Below are positions 34,918-42,591 of a stretch of DNA of 64,000 nucleotides, one piece after another (the stretch's first letter is position 1; the number at the start of each line of letters is the position of its first letter). The notes under the pieces were generated by a model that worked only from the letters and a program-made list of their open reading frames with translations, did no database searches and had not been told where the DNA came from. The position numbers were made by a program, and so were the translations under genes. Source of the DNA: Amycolatopsis suaedae (GTDB lineage: Bacteria > Actinomycetota > Actinomycetes > Mycobacteriales > Pseudonocardiaceae); assembly GCF_004214935.1 (NCBI RefSeq), contig NZ_SFCC01000002.1:186001-250000 (forward strand). Direction: 5' to 3'.

Positions 34918-36439
34918 ATGTGCTCGAAATATTCTCGCCTGGAATGTTGAGCTTCGGGGCGCGCTTGATGTCGGCAAGCACCTCGCGGAAGTCAGCGCCT
35001 GCGCTGGCGCCGTAGGTGTCAAACTCCCGCTCCAGCTCGGTCGACACCATCAGCAGGGAGGGACGACTCTGCCGACCACTCTGGAGAGCCTGCAGCCCCA
35101 GGGCGGTCGCTTCTTCCAGGTCGCCGCGCCGTGCTGCGATGACGGCAAGCGTGAGCTGAGCTTCGGCCGTACGCATGGGGGACGTGAGGACACCCTCGGA
35201 GTTGACGCCGCGTCGGATCACCTCGTGCGCGTTGCGCTCCGCGAGCTGGTCCTCGCCTACGATTCGGTAGGTGTCCATCGCGTAGAAGTCCCACTTATCC
35301 GGGTCCACTACGAAATGGTTTTCCGGCCGTTCGGGATACGGGAGACGGTCAAGCAGTGCGCGGCCCCGGTCTAGAGCTTGGTGGACTTCTTCCGCCCTGC
35401 CCATACGCGCGTACGCTTTGGCCTGCTGCCCGTAGAGTTGGACCGCGACCGAGTGCGAGGGTGCCGCCCCTGCGCCTGTTTCGGCCGCGTTGATTACCGC
35501 CCGGTAATTTCCGGAGGTTAGGTGGAACCAGGCGGACATTTCGTGAGCCCAGCCGATAATTCCGGCGTCGCCTGACTCTTGCCCTAGTTCCATCGCCATG
35601 CGCCGGGTGGCTTCTGCCGCCCGAACGTCGCCCATGTCATTCTCAAGACATCCCACGAGCAACGCCAGCATTCCGGCCTTGTTGAGAATGTCTCGGTGCT
35701 GAGCGAGTGTCAGCCGGTTGTTGAGTAGCTCGGTCATTTTGCCAAGCCACTCCTTGCCGCTTTTCATCAGCTCACGCGCATCCGCGTGCGAATATTCGCA
35801 GCAAAGTTGTTCTACAGTAATGTCGAGAGCGTCGATTGTCGACGAGTCGATAGCAGAGGCGCGCACGCGCCGTAGCAATTCCAATGTGTCCATACCAGTG
35901 TTGGCCACGAGAATTGCATCCTTGTCGGGAACGACCAAACCATTTCCCGATCCCAGCTCACTGCCTGCGCTTACGTCCTGCGCCCGTCGGGTTATCCGGA
36001 GGCGGCTTTGCCCGGGAAAATCGAACCAGAGTAGATGTTGCGGCAAGTGAAGAATCCTGGCGTAATTCCTGAGCGTTTCAAGATTCTGTTCCGGCTTACC
36101 GTTCTCCAACTTACTAACCTGCGCCTGCGTGAGGCCAAGCCAGCGCCCAAGAAGCTCCTGATTGAGAGCCTTGCCGAACAACTGAAGATGACGCGGATGA
36201 TTTCTGTACGCCTTGAAGACCTTACCGATGTGCTGGCTCTCGAACGCAGCCCGGAACTCGTCCGTTTCGAAAAACTCGTCTCGCAGTTGCGCGGGAGGTG
36301 TACGAAGCTGGTCGCGTTGCTCGCGGTGGCAGCGACTACACAACCGAGCGGTGTTGTCGGCAGCCAACTCGATTCCGCAGCCTTTACAGCGTCGGCCCGG
36401 CGCGCGGCTCGTGCGTCGCGCGCTGCCGCCTGCACTCAT
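34916..36439 (-). CDS. Zinc-ribbon/XRE/TPR regulator of the element
   Basis: The 507-residue protein has an N-terminal CKGCGIELAADNTARLCSRC zinc ribbon, a helix-turn-helix (WLGLTQAQVSKLENGKPEQN, LETLRNYARILHLPQHLLW), and about 380 residues of TPR-like helices. Actinomycete XRE-TPR proteins of this kind regulate development or mobile elements, sometimes in response to peptides or butenolides. I start at ATG 36439; translation upstream runs in the intergenic region. Its position between the transfer operon and cargo block suggests it is the Kor-like master regulator. Confidence 0.85.
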   Translation of the reverse strand: MSAGGSARRTSRAPGRRCKGCGIELAADNTARLCSRCHREQRDQLRTPPAQLRDEFFETDEFRAAFESQHIGKVFKAYRNHPRHLQLFGKALNQELLGRWLGLTQAQVSKLENGKPEQNLETLRNYARILHLPQHLLWFDFPGQSRLRITRRAQDVSAGSELGSGNGLVVPDKDAILVANTGMDTLELLRRVRASAIDSSTIDALDITVEQLCCEYSHADARELMKSGKEWLGKMTELLNNRLTLAQHRDILNKAGMLALLVGCLENDMGDVRAAEATRRMAMELGQESGDAGIIGWAHEMSAWFHLTSGNYRAVINAAETGAGAAPSHSVAVQLYGQQAKAYARMGRAEEVHQALDRGRALLDRLPYPERPENHFVVDPDKWDFYAMDTYRIVGEDQLAERNAHEVIRRGVNSEGVLTSPMRTAEAQLTLAVIAARRGDLEEATALGLQALQSGRQSRPSLLMVSTELEREFDTYGASAGADFREVLADIKRAPKLNIPGENISST

Positions 36440-36545
36440 CCCGATTCCCCTGTCGATCACGCCTTCCGACCTATCAGACCAGCCTACCCAGGGCAGCCAC
36501 GTCCGGCCAGATCTCGGACCGGAAAACCGCCCATGACCTGCTGAT

Positions 36546-36561
36546 ATGCCAACCGCGGCAT
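36546..36561. promoter_or_regulatory. ATGCC/GGCAT inverted repeat in divergent promoter region
   Basis: ATGCC (36546-36550) and GGCAT (36557-36561) flank six bases; GCGGCAT recurs as GCGCGGCATA at about 36574-36583. It lies in the 253-base region between the divergent regulator (start 36439) and Imm1-like gene (start 36693), so an operator is plausible. No gene lies there. Confidence 0.35.
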
Positions 36562-36692
36562 GCCCCATTCCCAGCGCGGCATAGACGGAATGGTCGCAGA
36601 GCGTGAGCGTGGTCGCAAGGCAGGACCGGGACACCAGATGCGAAGTCTGGCGAACCGGACGACCCACCCGACCTGGGAGAGACTTCCCCCGA

Positions 36693-37154
36693 GTGAACGG
36701 CGACATCCGGGACATGCTTGTCACAGCATCGCTCACGACCGGCGTGGCGAAAGTCGCGCGGGGAATGCATGCGGCAACCAGATTGGTCGACGAAATTCTT
36801 GCAACAAATCACGTGGACTGGGAAACAACACTCGCCGTTGGCGACGTCGAATTCCATCGAACCAAGGATGGCCCGTTTCCCAACCATCAATTCCGTGTCA
36901 GCGTTCGCCCTTCGGCTGGCCTCGCGGCGCTGAACTACATGGATCACGACGACGCGAAAATGCCTATCGCGAACTCGTTCAACCCCAAACGTCCCCTGCC
37001 GGAACTGGACCTCATCTTTAACGGCACAACGGGCGCCGTCTTCCCCAGAAGCGCCGCAATCCCCATCGCTGACACTCGCAGGGCACTCATCGAATGGCTA
37101 GGCACGCGAAAACGGCCATCCTGCATCGAATGGCGACCCTATGACATGTACTAG
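36693..37154 (+). CDS. Imm1-family-like immunity protein
   Basis: The 153-residue protein ends in IPIADTRRALIEWLGTRKRP followed by SCIEWRPYD, the Imm1 C-terminal pattern (acidic helix, then GxRP and a V/I-x-W strand), preceded by strands with NYMDHDDAKMP. Imm1 proteins protect against deaminase and other toxins of contact or type VII systems. No matching toxin gene lies beside it, so it is an orphan. Start could be GTG 36693 or ATG 36714. It is the first gene of the rightward cargo block. Confidence 0.6.
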   Translation: MNGDIRDMLVTASLTTGVAKVARGMHAATRLVDEILATNHVDWETTLAVGDVEFHRTKDGPFPNHQFRVSVRPSAGLAALNYMDHDDAKMPIANSFNPKRPLPELDLIFNGTTGAVFPRSAAIPIADTRRALIEWLGTRKRPSCIEWRPYDMY

Positions 37155-37265
37155 CGCACTCGACGTTAGGGCCTTTGTGAAATGCCTACGCAGGCAAGCT
37201 AGTAGGGCGATTCGCGCCGCGCGGCTTGTGAAGTAGACGACTGTCGGACGGCGAATGGAGCGACT

Positions 37266-37685
37266 GTGACCGGTGCACTTGCGGACACCCCGCTGATGGA
37301 CAGGAATGTCGGGCGGCACTCTCGGCGACGCCTGCAGCAGAGCCGGGCTACCCGCCTGACTGTGAGTGACACAGACGCGGCCGTTCGACCAGCTCCACGT
37401 TTCCGTCCACCAGCTTATGAATGGCACGCGTTCATTGACGGATTGGCCCATTGGTACCTCGTAGTGCAGTTGGATTCCGACTGGCCTCCGCTACTCATGC
37501 CGAAATGCGAGGAAGGGCAGCGTTTCCCGCGTCGGCACGAGCGCGAGAACGTGACAAGCTGGCCTGTGCGCCCTATTCCCGGCCGAACCTGCCTGGGTTG
37601 CGAGCGTCTCGCCCTGAGGTCGACTCGGGAAGCCCTTCACGAGCAGGGCTTTATTCTGGAGGTGCCGCGTGCACGAACGCGATAG
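37266..37685 (+). CDS. Hypothetical protein with H-C-C-C pattern
   Basis: The 139-residue product (GTG 37266) has a disordered basic front and a core YEWHAFIDGLAHWYLVVQLD, a Cys in LMPKCEEGQRFP, and GRTCLGCERLAL at the end. The His/Cys spacing suggests a small metal-binding domain. From memory similar sequences occur in Pseudonocardiaceae integrative elements. Function unknown. It overlaps the next gene by 17 bases. Confidence 0.65.
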   Translation: MTGALADTPLMDRNVGRHSRRRLQQSRATRLTVSDTDAAVRPAPRFRPPAYEWHAFIDGLAHWYLVVQLDSDWPPLLMPKCEEGQRFPRRHERENVTSWPVRPIPGRTCLGCERLALRSTREALHEQGFILEVPRARTR

Positions 37686-37878
37686 AGAATTGCTCGCGAG
37701 AATGGCCAGCGTCAACCGCGCGATGGGCGATATAACGCTGCGACTTCTTCACGTGCAAACCCGAGACGACGAATACGAACAGCACCTACGACAACTCGGT
37801 AAACGCCTCACCGAGCTCGGCAAAGATTTGGTCGAACGTGCCGACGAGATCGGCCACGTCATTGAAATCGATCCCTAA
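37669..37878 (+). CDS. Small coiled-coil protein
   Basis: The 69-residue protein from GTG 37669 is preceded by GGAGG with six-base spacing. It is predicted fully helical with heptad-like Leu/Ile spacing (LRQLGKRLTELGKDLVERAD). Overlap with the previous gene suggests joint translation. Function unknown. Confidence 0.65.
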   Translation: MHERDRELLARMASVNRAMGDITLRLLHVQTRDDEYEQHLRQLGKRLTELGKDLVERADEIGHVIEIDP

Positions 37879-37880
37879 CT

Positions 37881-37925
37881 CCCCGGTCGACGCCGCTGCA
37901 TTCATTCGCGCCGCGTCGACCGGGG
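37881..37925. terminator. Terminator hairpin in cargo block
   Basis: Arms CCCCGGTCGACGC (37881-37893) and its complement (37913-37925) pair perfectly, starting two bases after the stop at 37878. It ends the 37266-37878 pair. Further right, 37937-37948 and 38038-38049 form a distant 12-bp inverted repeat (CCAATCCGGCG type). Confidence 0.7.
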
Positions 37926-38106
37926 CACCACAGCCCCCAATCCGGCGTCAACGTCACCGCCCGGCTTTTTCACCGTTTTCCCGGGAGAACGGAATCCAAG
38001 GCGTCATCACGTGCATGCCCCGTAAATATGATGCCTGCGCCGGATTGGGTCCCACACGCGACCAGTTCGTGAGAACTGTCTGGGCTCCACGGAAGGACAA
38101 GGGCAG

Positions 38107-38337
38107 ATGAGCACGCGACGTGATGAGCCGGGTGAGGATTCCGTGTCACGGGCCGAACGCAAGACGGCCGAATGCCTGGATAACGTTGCCGACGACCTGA
38201 CCGAGGTCGCGGACAGGCTGCGCCGAGCGGTTGAGGATGGCACGGTGCCGCCGAACGTGGCAGCGCGACTTATCCGGCATCTGGAGAGCCTGACCGCACG
38301 GATGCGAGAAACCGAACCACCCGGCGTCAACGACTGA
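38107..38337 (+). CDS. Small acidic helical protein
   Basis: The 76-residue protein starts at ATG 38107 after GGAAGGACAAGGG. Residues 15-65 form two amphipathic helices (ERKTAECLDNVADDLTEVAD, PPNVAARLIRHLESLTARM). No motif seen. It stands in the cargo block, 134 bases ahead of the helical/DUF1023 pair. Confidence 0.65.
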   Translation: MSTRRDEPGEDSVSRAERKTAECLDNVADDLTEVADRLRRAVEDGTVPPNVAARLIRHLESLTARMRETEPPGVND

Positions 38338-38470
38338 GTAGAAATACCTAGATATCCCTGCGTGGATCTCCTTCAGTGGTGAGTGACACCCCCACTGAGG
38401 GTGACCGGCTGGTTGATAGGCCGCGCGGTCTTCCCATAGTGTGATTGAGCGACTACGGGAGGGAGCCGCT

Positions 38471-38794
38471 GTGTCGGGCTATCAAGTGGTGATCGACGGC
38501 ATCAGATCCGCAGGTCAAGCCGCAGGACGTGTGGCCGATGGCCTGCGTGGGGTGGACTGCGCGGCAGCGGTACCCACGGGGGACGCCGGGGTGCCGGGGG
38601 CGCGTTGCGTGGGCAAACTGGCGTCTGTGAAGCAGGCACTGGAGGGCCGTGAAGCCCGCTTCGTCTCCGGTCTGGGCGACTATGCGGGCAGCATGGGGCA
38701 GGCCGCGCACCTCTACAGCGGCCGTGAAGACGCCGCCGCCCGTGATCTGACGGTCGCAGGCCAGCCCCTGCCCTCAGGGCGGCGGCCCGTCTGA
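38471..38794 (+). CDS. WXG100-like/ESX-type small helical protein
   Basis: The 107-residue protein from GTG 38471 (GGGAGGGAG ahead) has two helices joined by a Gly/Val turn (VVIDGIRSAGQAAGRVADGL, then KLASVKQALEGREARFVSGL). It resembles the small ESX/WXG-like proteins encoded before DUF1023 hydrolases in actinomycetes. Its stop TGA shares a base with the ATG of the hydrolase gene. Likely co-exported or a chaperone; this is inference. Confidence 0.6.
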   Translation: MSGYQVVIDGIRSAGQAAGRVADGLRGVDCAAAVPTGDAGVPGARCVGKLASVKQALEGREARFVSGLGDYAGSMGQAAHLYSGREDAAARDLTVAGQPLPSGRRPV

Positions 38795-40569
38795 TGGTCA
38801 CCTGGGGAGAGGTCAGACGCTGGCAGCCCGGCCCGCTGCAGAACGCGGTCGGGCCGATGAACGACGCTTACAACAAGATCATCGCCTGCGGTGACGACCT
38901 GCGGGCAGCTGGCACGCCGTATGGCTGGTCCGGGCAGGCCGCGTCAGCGGCAGCGGGCAAGATCAACGCGATCATCGACGGGCTCGAAGAACACGCGGCG
39001 GATGTGGCGGCGGCTCGCCGGTCCTTCGGTGACACCGGCGACGCGATCACCGGCGTGGTGAACGGGGTGCGTGAAGCCGAGGACTTGGCTAAGGCGCATC
39101 ACTTCAGCATCGGCGATGACGGGGCCGTGATCGACCACGGCCCGCCCCCAGATACCCCGGAGGACCAGAAGGCCGCCGTCGCCGAGGAACGCAAGGCCAT
39201 CGCTGAGGAAGTCCGTGAGCGGGTCATCCAGGTGTTGCGCAGTGCTACCGACGTTGATGACGACTTCTGCGCGGTGCTGGACAAGATCTTGTCCGAGCAC
39301 ACCATCGATGCCGCCGCGACCAGCAACGACCAGACCAGTCTTGCGGCGGCCGGCAACGCCGGACACATACTCGGCTCGCTGTCCGTCCCAGCGCCCCCGC
39401 CGGACGGGGCAACCGCCACACAGAACGCGGCATGGTGGGCATCCCTGTCCCGCAATCAGCGGCTACAGCTCGTCGCCGACAGGCCAGACCTGGTAGGCAA
39501 CCGGGACGGCCTCCCGGCCACCTACCGCAGCCAGGCCAACCTCAACGCGATCCCGAAGGAACGCAACCGGCTCCGCACCGAACTCGACAACCTCAAAGCT
39601 CAAGCATCTGGCGCGACCCCCGCTGAGGCGCTCATGCTCAACCTGCAAGGGCAGGAAATCGAGAACAAACTAGCCTCCCTCGACAAGATCGACGAAATGA
39701 TGTACGTAGCACCCGGCCAAGTGAACCCTGACCGTCAGTTGCTGTCGCTGGACATGTCGGGCGACTCCGCGATGGCAGCCGTAGCCAACGGTAATGTCGA
39801 CACCGCCCGTCACGTCGCGGTGTTCACTCCCGGCATGAATTCCGCCGTCAACGAAAACATGCTGGGCTACGTCAAAGAAATGGAGAGCGTTCAAAGGCAC
39901 TCCGAATATATGTCGGAACGGTTCGGCGATGAGGGATCTGTGGCGACGGTGACATGGCTGGGTTACGAGCCGCCACGGGTTCCCGATCTTGAGGCGAATT
40001 TCCTGGAAGTGGGTAAAACGGGAGGTGACCTCATCGGGGGCTATGAAGCCGACAAGGGCGCCGAGAAGCTGGCGAGCTTCAACCAGGGCATCAATGCTTC
40101 CCGTTCTGACGACCCGCACTTGACAGCCCTCGGGCATTCCTACGGCTCACTCACCACCGGCATCGCGTTGCAGCACAACACCGGGGTGGATGACGCGGTG
40201 TTCTTCGGATCGCCGGGAATCTCGGACGCCCCTGATATCCCAATCTCTCCGGACGGAGTCAATAACGAGATCAAGGACCTGAAAATACCGCAGGGACACG
40301 CCTACAACCTGGAAGCCGATGGCGACGCCGTCGCAGACATCGGCAAGACCGGTCGATTCGGCAGCGACCCGGGAACCATGTCCGGCATGCAGCAACTATC
40401 CACCGAAGGCGCGGTCACGAAAGACGGCAAGCAGGTGTTCGGCGTTACCGGCCATAGCGACTATCTGAAGTCCATCGGTGATGGACCGGACAAGATGCAT
40501 AGCACCAGCCTCCACAACATGGCTTCCATCGTGGCAGGACTTCCGACAATGGCAGTCCGCACACCCTAA
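38794..40569 (+). CDS. Helical N-domain plus DUF1023 alpha/beta hydrolase
   Basis: The 591-residue protein has an N-terminal four-helix region (1-95, with YGWSGQAASAAAGKINAI, a W-S-G turn as in ESX substrates), a helical middle, and a C-terminal DUF1023 hydrolase domain with nucleophile elbow ALGHSYGSLT, NLEADGDAV (likely acid) and VTGHSDYL (likely His). This is a recurrent cargo of actinomycete elements. Cell-surface or exported hydrolase is likely, acting on an unknown lipid or peptide. ATG 38794 overlaps the previous stop by one base. Confidence 0.85.
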   Translation: MVTWGEVRRWQPGPLQNAVGPMNDAYNKIIACGDDLRAAGTPYGWSGQAASAAAGKINAIIDGLEEHAADVAAARRSFGDTGDAITGVVNGVREAEDLAKAHHFSIGDDGAVIDHGPPPDTPEDQKAAVAEERKAIAEEVRERVIQVLRSATDVDDDFCAVLDKILSEHTIDAAATSNDQTSLAAAGNAGHILGSLSVPAPPPDGATATQNAAWWASLSRNQRLQLVADRPDLVGNRDGLPATYRSQANLNAIPKERNRLRTELDNLKAQASGATPAEALMLNLQGQEIENKLASLDKIDEMMYVAPGQVNPDRQLLSLDMSGDSAMAAVANGNVDTARHVAVFTPGMNSAVNENMLGYVKEMESVQRHSEYMSERFGDEGSVATVTWLGYEPPRVPDLEANFLEVGKTGGDLIGGYEADKGAEKLASFNQGINASRSDDPHLTALGHSYGSLTTGIALQHNTGVDDAVFFGSPGISDAPDIPISPDGVNNEIKDLKIPQGHAYNLEADGDAVADIGKTGRFGSDPGTMSGMQQLSTEGAVTKDGKQVFGVTGHSDYLKSIGDGPDKMHSTSLHNMASIVAGLPTMAVRTP

Positions 40570-40590
40570 CGAAAAGAGCACGAACGTCTG

Positions 40591-41208
40591 ATGCCCTACC
40601 GCAACCGTGGATTAGCAATCACAGCCCTGACCCTCGTGGCAACGCTGACCGTCGGCTGCGGTAACAGTGCAGACCGCTACTTCGGTAACGAGACGAGCAA
40701 AAACACCATGCCCTCCCAAGAACAATTCCAACAACTCATGTCTCGCCCCACGGTCGAGGAAGCGGCCGCCAGCAACGAAGAAATGCTTCGCCAACTGCGC
40801 GAACGCCTGTCGGCCGAGTTGAACGTTAAACCCTGGATAGAGAAGCCGGATACCGCCTCCAACTATGGAGGCTGCATGCAGGAATTCTCAGAAGTACACG
40901 GGTGGGATGCAACTATTATCGGATCGAGCCTTTGGTCCACAGAAGCTGCCCTGTCTGGAGCCGATTGGCAGCGAGGCAAGCAAATAGCCAAAGAAATTGG
41001 GGCACAGTTCGGCTTCACGAAGGTAGCCCAGGAGAGCGATCAACAAACTGACTTGTGGCTGCGCGACGATTTTGGCGCCGAACTCAAATTTGGCTCTGGC
41101 AATCGAACTGCCGTGAGTGTCACCACCGGTTGCCACCTCTACGCAGAGGCGAAGAAACGCGGAACGCCACGCCAAGGCTCCACGACCGCCACACCTCCGC
41201 CCACATAA
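40591..41208 (+). CDS. LppA-like lipoprotein
   Basis: The 205-residue protein has a lipobox ATLTVGCGN with the acylated Cys at residue 23, a coiled region, a central Cys in NYGGCMQEFSEV, and a second in VSVTTGCHLYAE, the Cys pair pattern of LppA-type lipoproteins. It would sit on the outer face of the membrane. It follows the DUF1023 hydrolase by 21 bases, probably in one transcript, and is the last gene before the right end of the element. Confidence 0.75.
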   Translation: MPYRNRGLAITALTLVATLTVGCGNSADRYFGNETSKNTMPSQEQFQQLMSRPTVEEAAASNEEMLRQLRERLSAELNVKPWIEKPDTASNYGGCMQEFSEVHGWDATIIGSSLWSTEAALSGADWQRGKQIAKEIGAQFGFTKVAQESDQQTDLWLRDDFGAELKFGSGNRTAVSVTTGCHLYAEAKKRGTPRQGSTTATPPPT

Positions 41209-41365
41209 GGACAGCCGGTTGCAGTGACTGGTCGCGATCCTACTGTCGCTGCGTTCAGGGGAACCGCACGGCGACTTCAACGCTCTCCCCGCTTCGCCGT
41301 GGCTCGCGCGCCGACGCCGCGCAACCGGCCTACCCCCGTCCCGAAGGCGGGACAGGTGCCCGCAA

Positions 41366-41387
41366 CCCGTCCCAGTCACGGGACGGG
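41366..41387. terminator. Terminator near right end of element
   Basis: CCCGTCCC (41366-41373) and GGGACGGG (41380-41387) pair around six bases; a second small hairpin GTCCCG/CGGGAC lies at 41338-41353. They follow the lipoprotein gene by about 130-180 bases. The stretch 41209-41583 holds no gene. Confidence 0.6.
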
Positions 41388-41583
41388 ACGAAATGGCCTC
41401 TGACCTGGACGAACACGCCTAGGACGGCTGGGACAGCCTCGCTGGCACCCGTCCCAGAAGCTCAGAACCTCCCTGCGCCCCGCACCTTGAGACTGTCCGG
41501 CCACCAGCTTCCTCACGCACGCGCTCAACTCGCCCAGCGACGGCGTATCGCCAGGTCACAAGTAAGTAAACAAATAACGGTTC

Positions 41584-41590
41584 GCATTGG
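41584..41590. other. attR core
   Basis: GCATTGG followed by GGAACTTGAAC on the chromosome side. The element side reads CAAATAACGGTTC. With the left flank (CCCCCAATGTG) it rebuilds the palindrome CCCCAATG-TGG-CATTGGGG. Confidence 0.65.
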
Positions 41591-41598
41591 GGAACTTG

Positions 41599-41627
41599 AA
41601 CTCCCCCAATGCCACATTGGGGGAGTT
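41599..41627. repeat. CCCCCAATG palindrome (host repeat)
   Basis: Arms of 13 bases (41599-41611 and 41615-41627, core CCCCCAATG-CCA-CATTGGGGG) form a near-perfect palindrome in the chromosome, 9 bases right of attR. It is the same family as the reconstructed attB and probably its tandem neighbour. Confidence 0.8.
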
Positions 41628-41710
41628 TGCTGGGTCTCTTTCGTGGTGACGGCTGGGTCTGCTGGGCCGGGTGTGACTGGTGAGGCCGCGACCGCCGGGC
41701 GGGAAGGTCG

Positions 41711-41761
41711 GTGAAGGCCACCTTCATCCCGTCAGACGACACAAACTCGGCCTTCACACCA
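41711..41761. repeat. 51-bp direct repeat, copy 1
   Basis: Matches 42394-42444 at 49 of 51 positions in the same orientation. It starts with the GTGAAGGCCACCTTCA motif and ends CTCGGCCTTCACACCA. Flanking sequence (41630-41710 and 42300-42393) is also related, so the segment was duplicated. The whole gap 41591-42591 is repeat sequence without a credible gene. Confidence 0.85.
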
Positions 41762-41800
41762 GCACCGGGCTTCCGCCCACCTGTCCGTGGCAAGCATGCC

Positions 41801-42283
41801 GTGAAGGGGGCACTCACGGCATCAGACGTCAGGGCCCCGGCAAAGTCGGGAGTCGTGGGCGCGATTGCCGTGAGGGCCCCCTTCACGGCATCAGACGCCA
41901 CCACATCCGCCCTCACCCCGGCACACCCGCCCCACCAGCCTCGAACACCACAACCACCCCACCAGCCACCACGAACGAGACAACCCCAGCAAGCACCAGC
42001 TTGACCTCAAGCCCGCGTCTCGTGATCCGGAACCGGCGCGCCGGACAGTGGAACCAGCCGGGCGGGAACAGACAACTCGCGGGTCCGGAACGGACGACTC
42101 GCGCGAGCGGGCCGGTCACGCAGGCGACCGGCGCCACGGGAGAACCGGCGTCCACATCGTGAGTTCTGCGCTCACGCACGCGAGTTCTGCGTTCCGGCCC
42201 GCGAGTTCTGCGCTCGGGACCACCGCCCACCCCGCTGCACCCGACTTTGCCGGGGCATCAGACGCCGTGAGCGCCCCCTTCAC
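41801..42283. repeat. Second noncoding inverted-repeat element (~480 bp)
   Basis: Ends 41801-41847 and 42243-42283 are inverted relatives: the outer 20 bases (GTGAAGGGGGCACTCACGGC) match at 19 of 20 and the inner CCCCGGCAAAGTC at 13 of 13, with a shuffled middle. The interior holds the 48-bp block shared with 18181-18228 and the same GCGAGTTCTGCG words, so it is a diverged copy of the 17794-18318 element. A local hairpin at about 41799-41896 is nested inside. Confidence 0.65.
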
Positions 42284-42393
42284 GGCACAGTCGGCGCGGG
42301 TTGGCTTGTCTCGTTCGTGGTGGCCGGTGGGGCTGCTGAGCCCGCTGTGACCGTTGTGCTCACAGAGGTCGCTACACCCGGGCCGGCAAGCTC

Positions 42394-42444
42394 ATGAAGG
42401 CCACCTTCATTCCGTCAGACGACACAAACTCGGCCTTCACACCA
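42394..42444. repeat. 51-bp direct repeat, copy 2
   Basis: Partner of 41711-41761 (49 of 51 bases). It closes the repeat mosaic; 42445-42591 is Pro/Thr-type low-complexity DNA with no gene. Confidence 0.85.
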
Positions 42445-42591
42445 ACCCACAACCCCACCCGCCCCAGCCACCGCAACAGCACCAGCGATCACCACGAACG
42501 AGACCCCACACCCGCAGCCAACGGCACCATGCTTGCGAATCACGCAACCAAAGGACCCCTCGCAACAGCGCCACAGCCGCGATCGGGAGCG

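Larger units (their letters stand above)
28683..41590. mobile_element. 12.9-kb serine-integrase integrative element (AICE-like)
   Basis: Both ends carry GCATTGG (28683-28689 and 41584-41590). Left of the left copy stands CCCCCAATGTG, and right of the right copy stands GGAACTTGAAC. Joining the flanks around one core gives CCCCAATG-TGG-CATTGGGG, an intact palindrome like the one at 41603-41623. The integrase starts 33 bases inside the left end, a normal place for attP. Contents match small actinomycete integrative conjugative elements: integrase, excisionase-like protein, FtsK-type translocase, DUF2637 protein, XRE regulator. I see no replication initiator, so transfer ability is inferred. Confidence 0.75.

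Noticed and set aside
38471..40569. Complete type VII secretion system
   Set aside because: Only substrate-like helical proteins are present. There is no EccC, EccB/D/E or mycosin gene in the window.
28690..41583. Replication initiator or relaxase in the element
   Set aside because: I looked in all frames for Rep, primase or relaxase motifs and recognised none. Remote homologues cannot be excluded without profile searches.
28683..41590. tRNA-gene attachment site for the integrative element
   Set aside because: No tRNA-like cloverleaf or T-arm sequence was seen at either end. Serine integrases often use non-tRNA sites, and the palindrome explains the ends.
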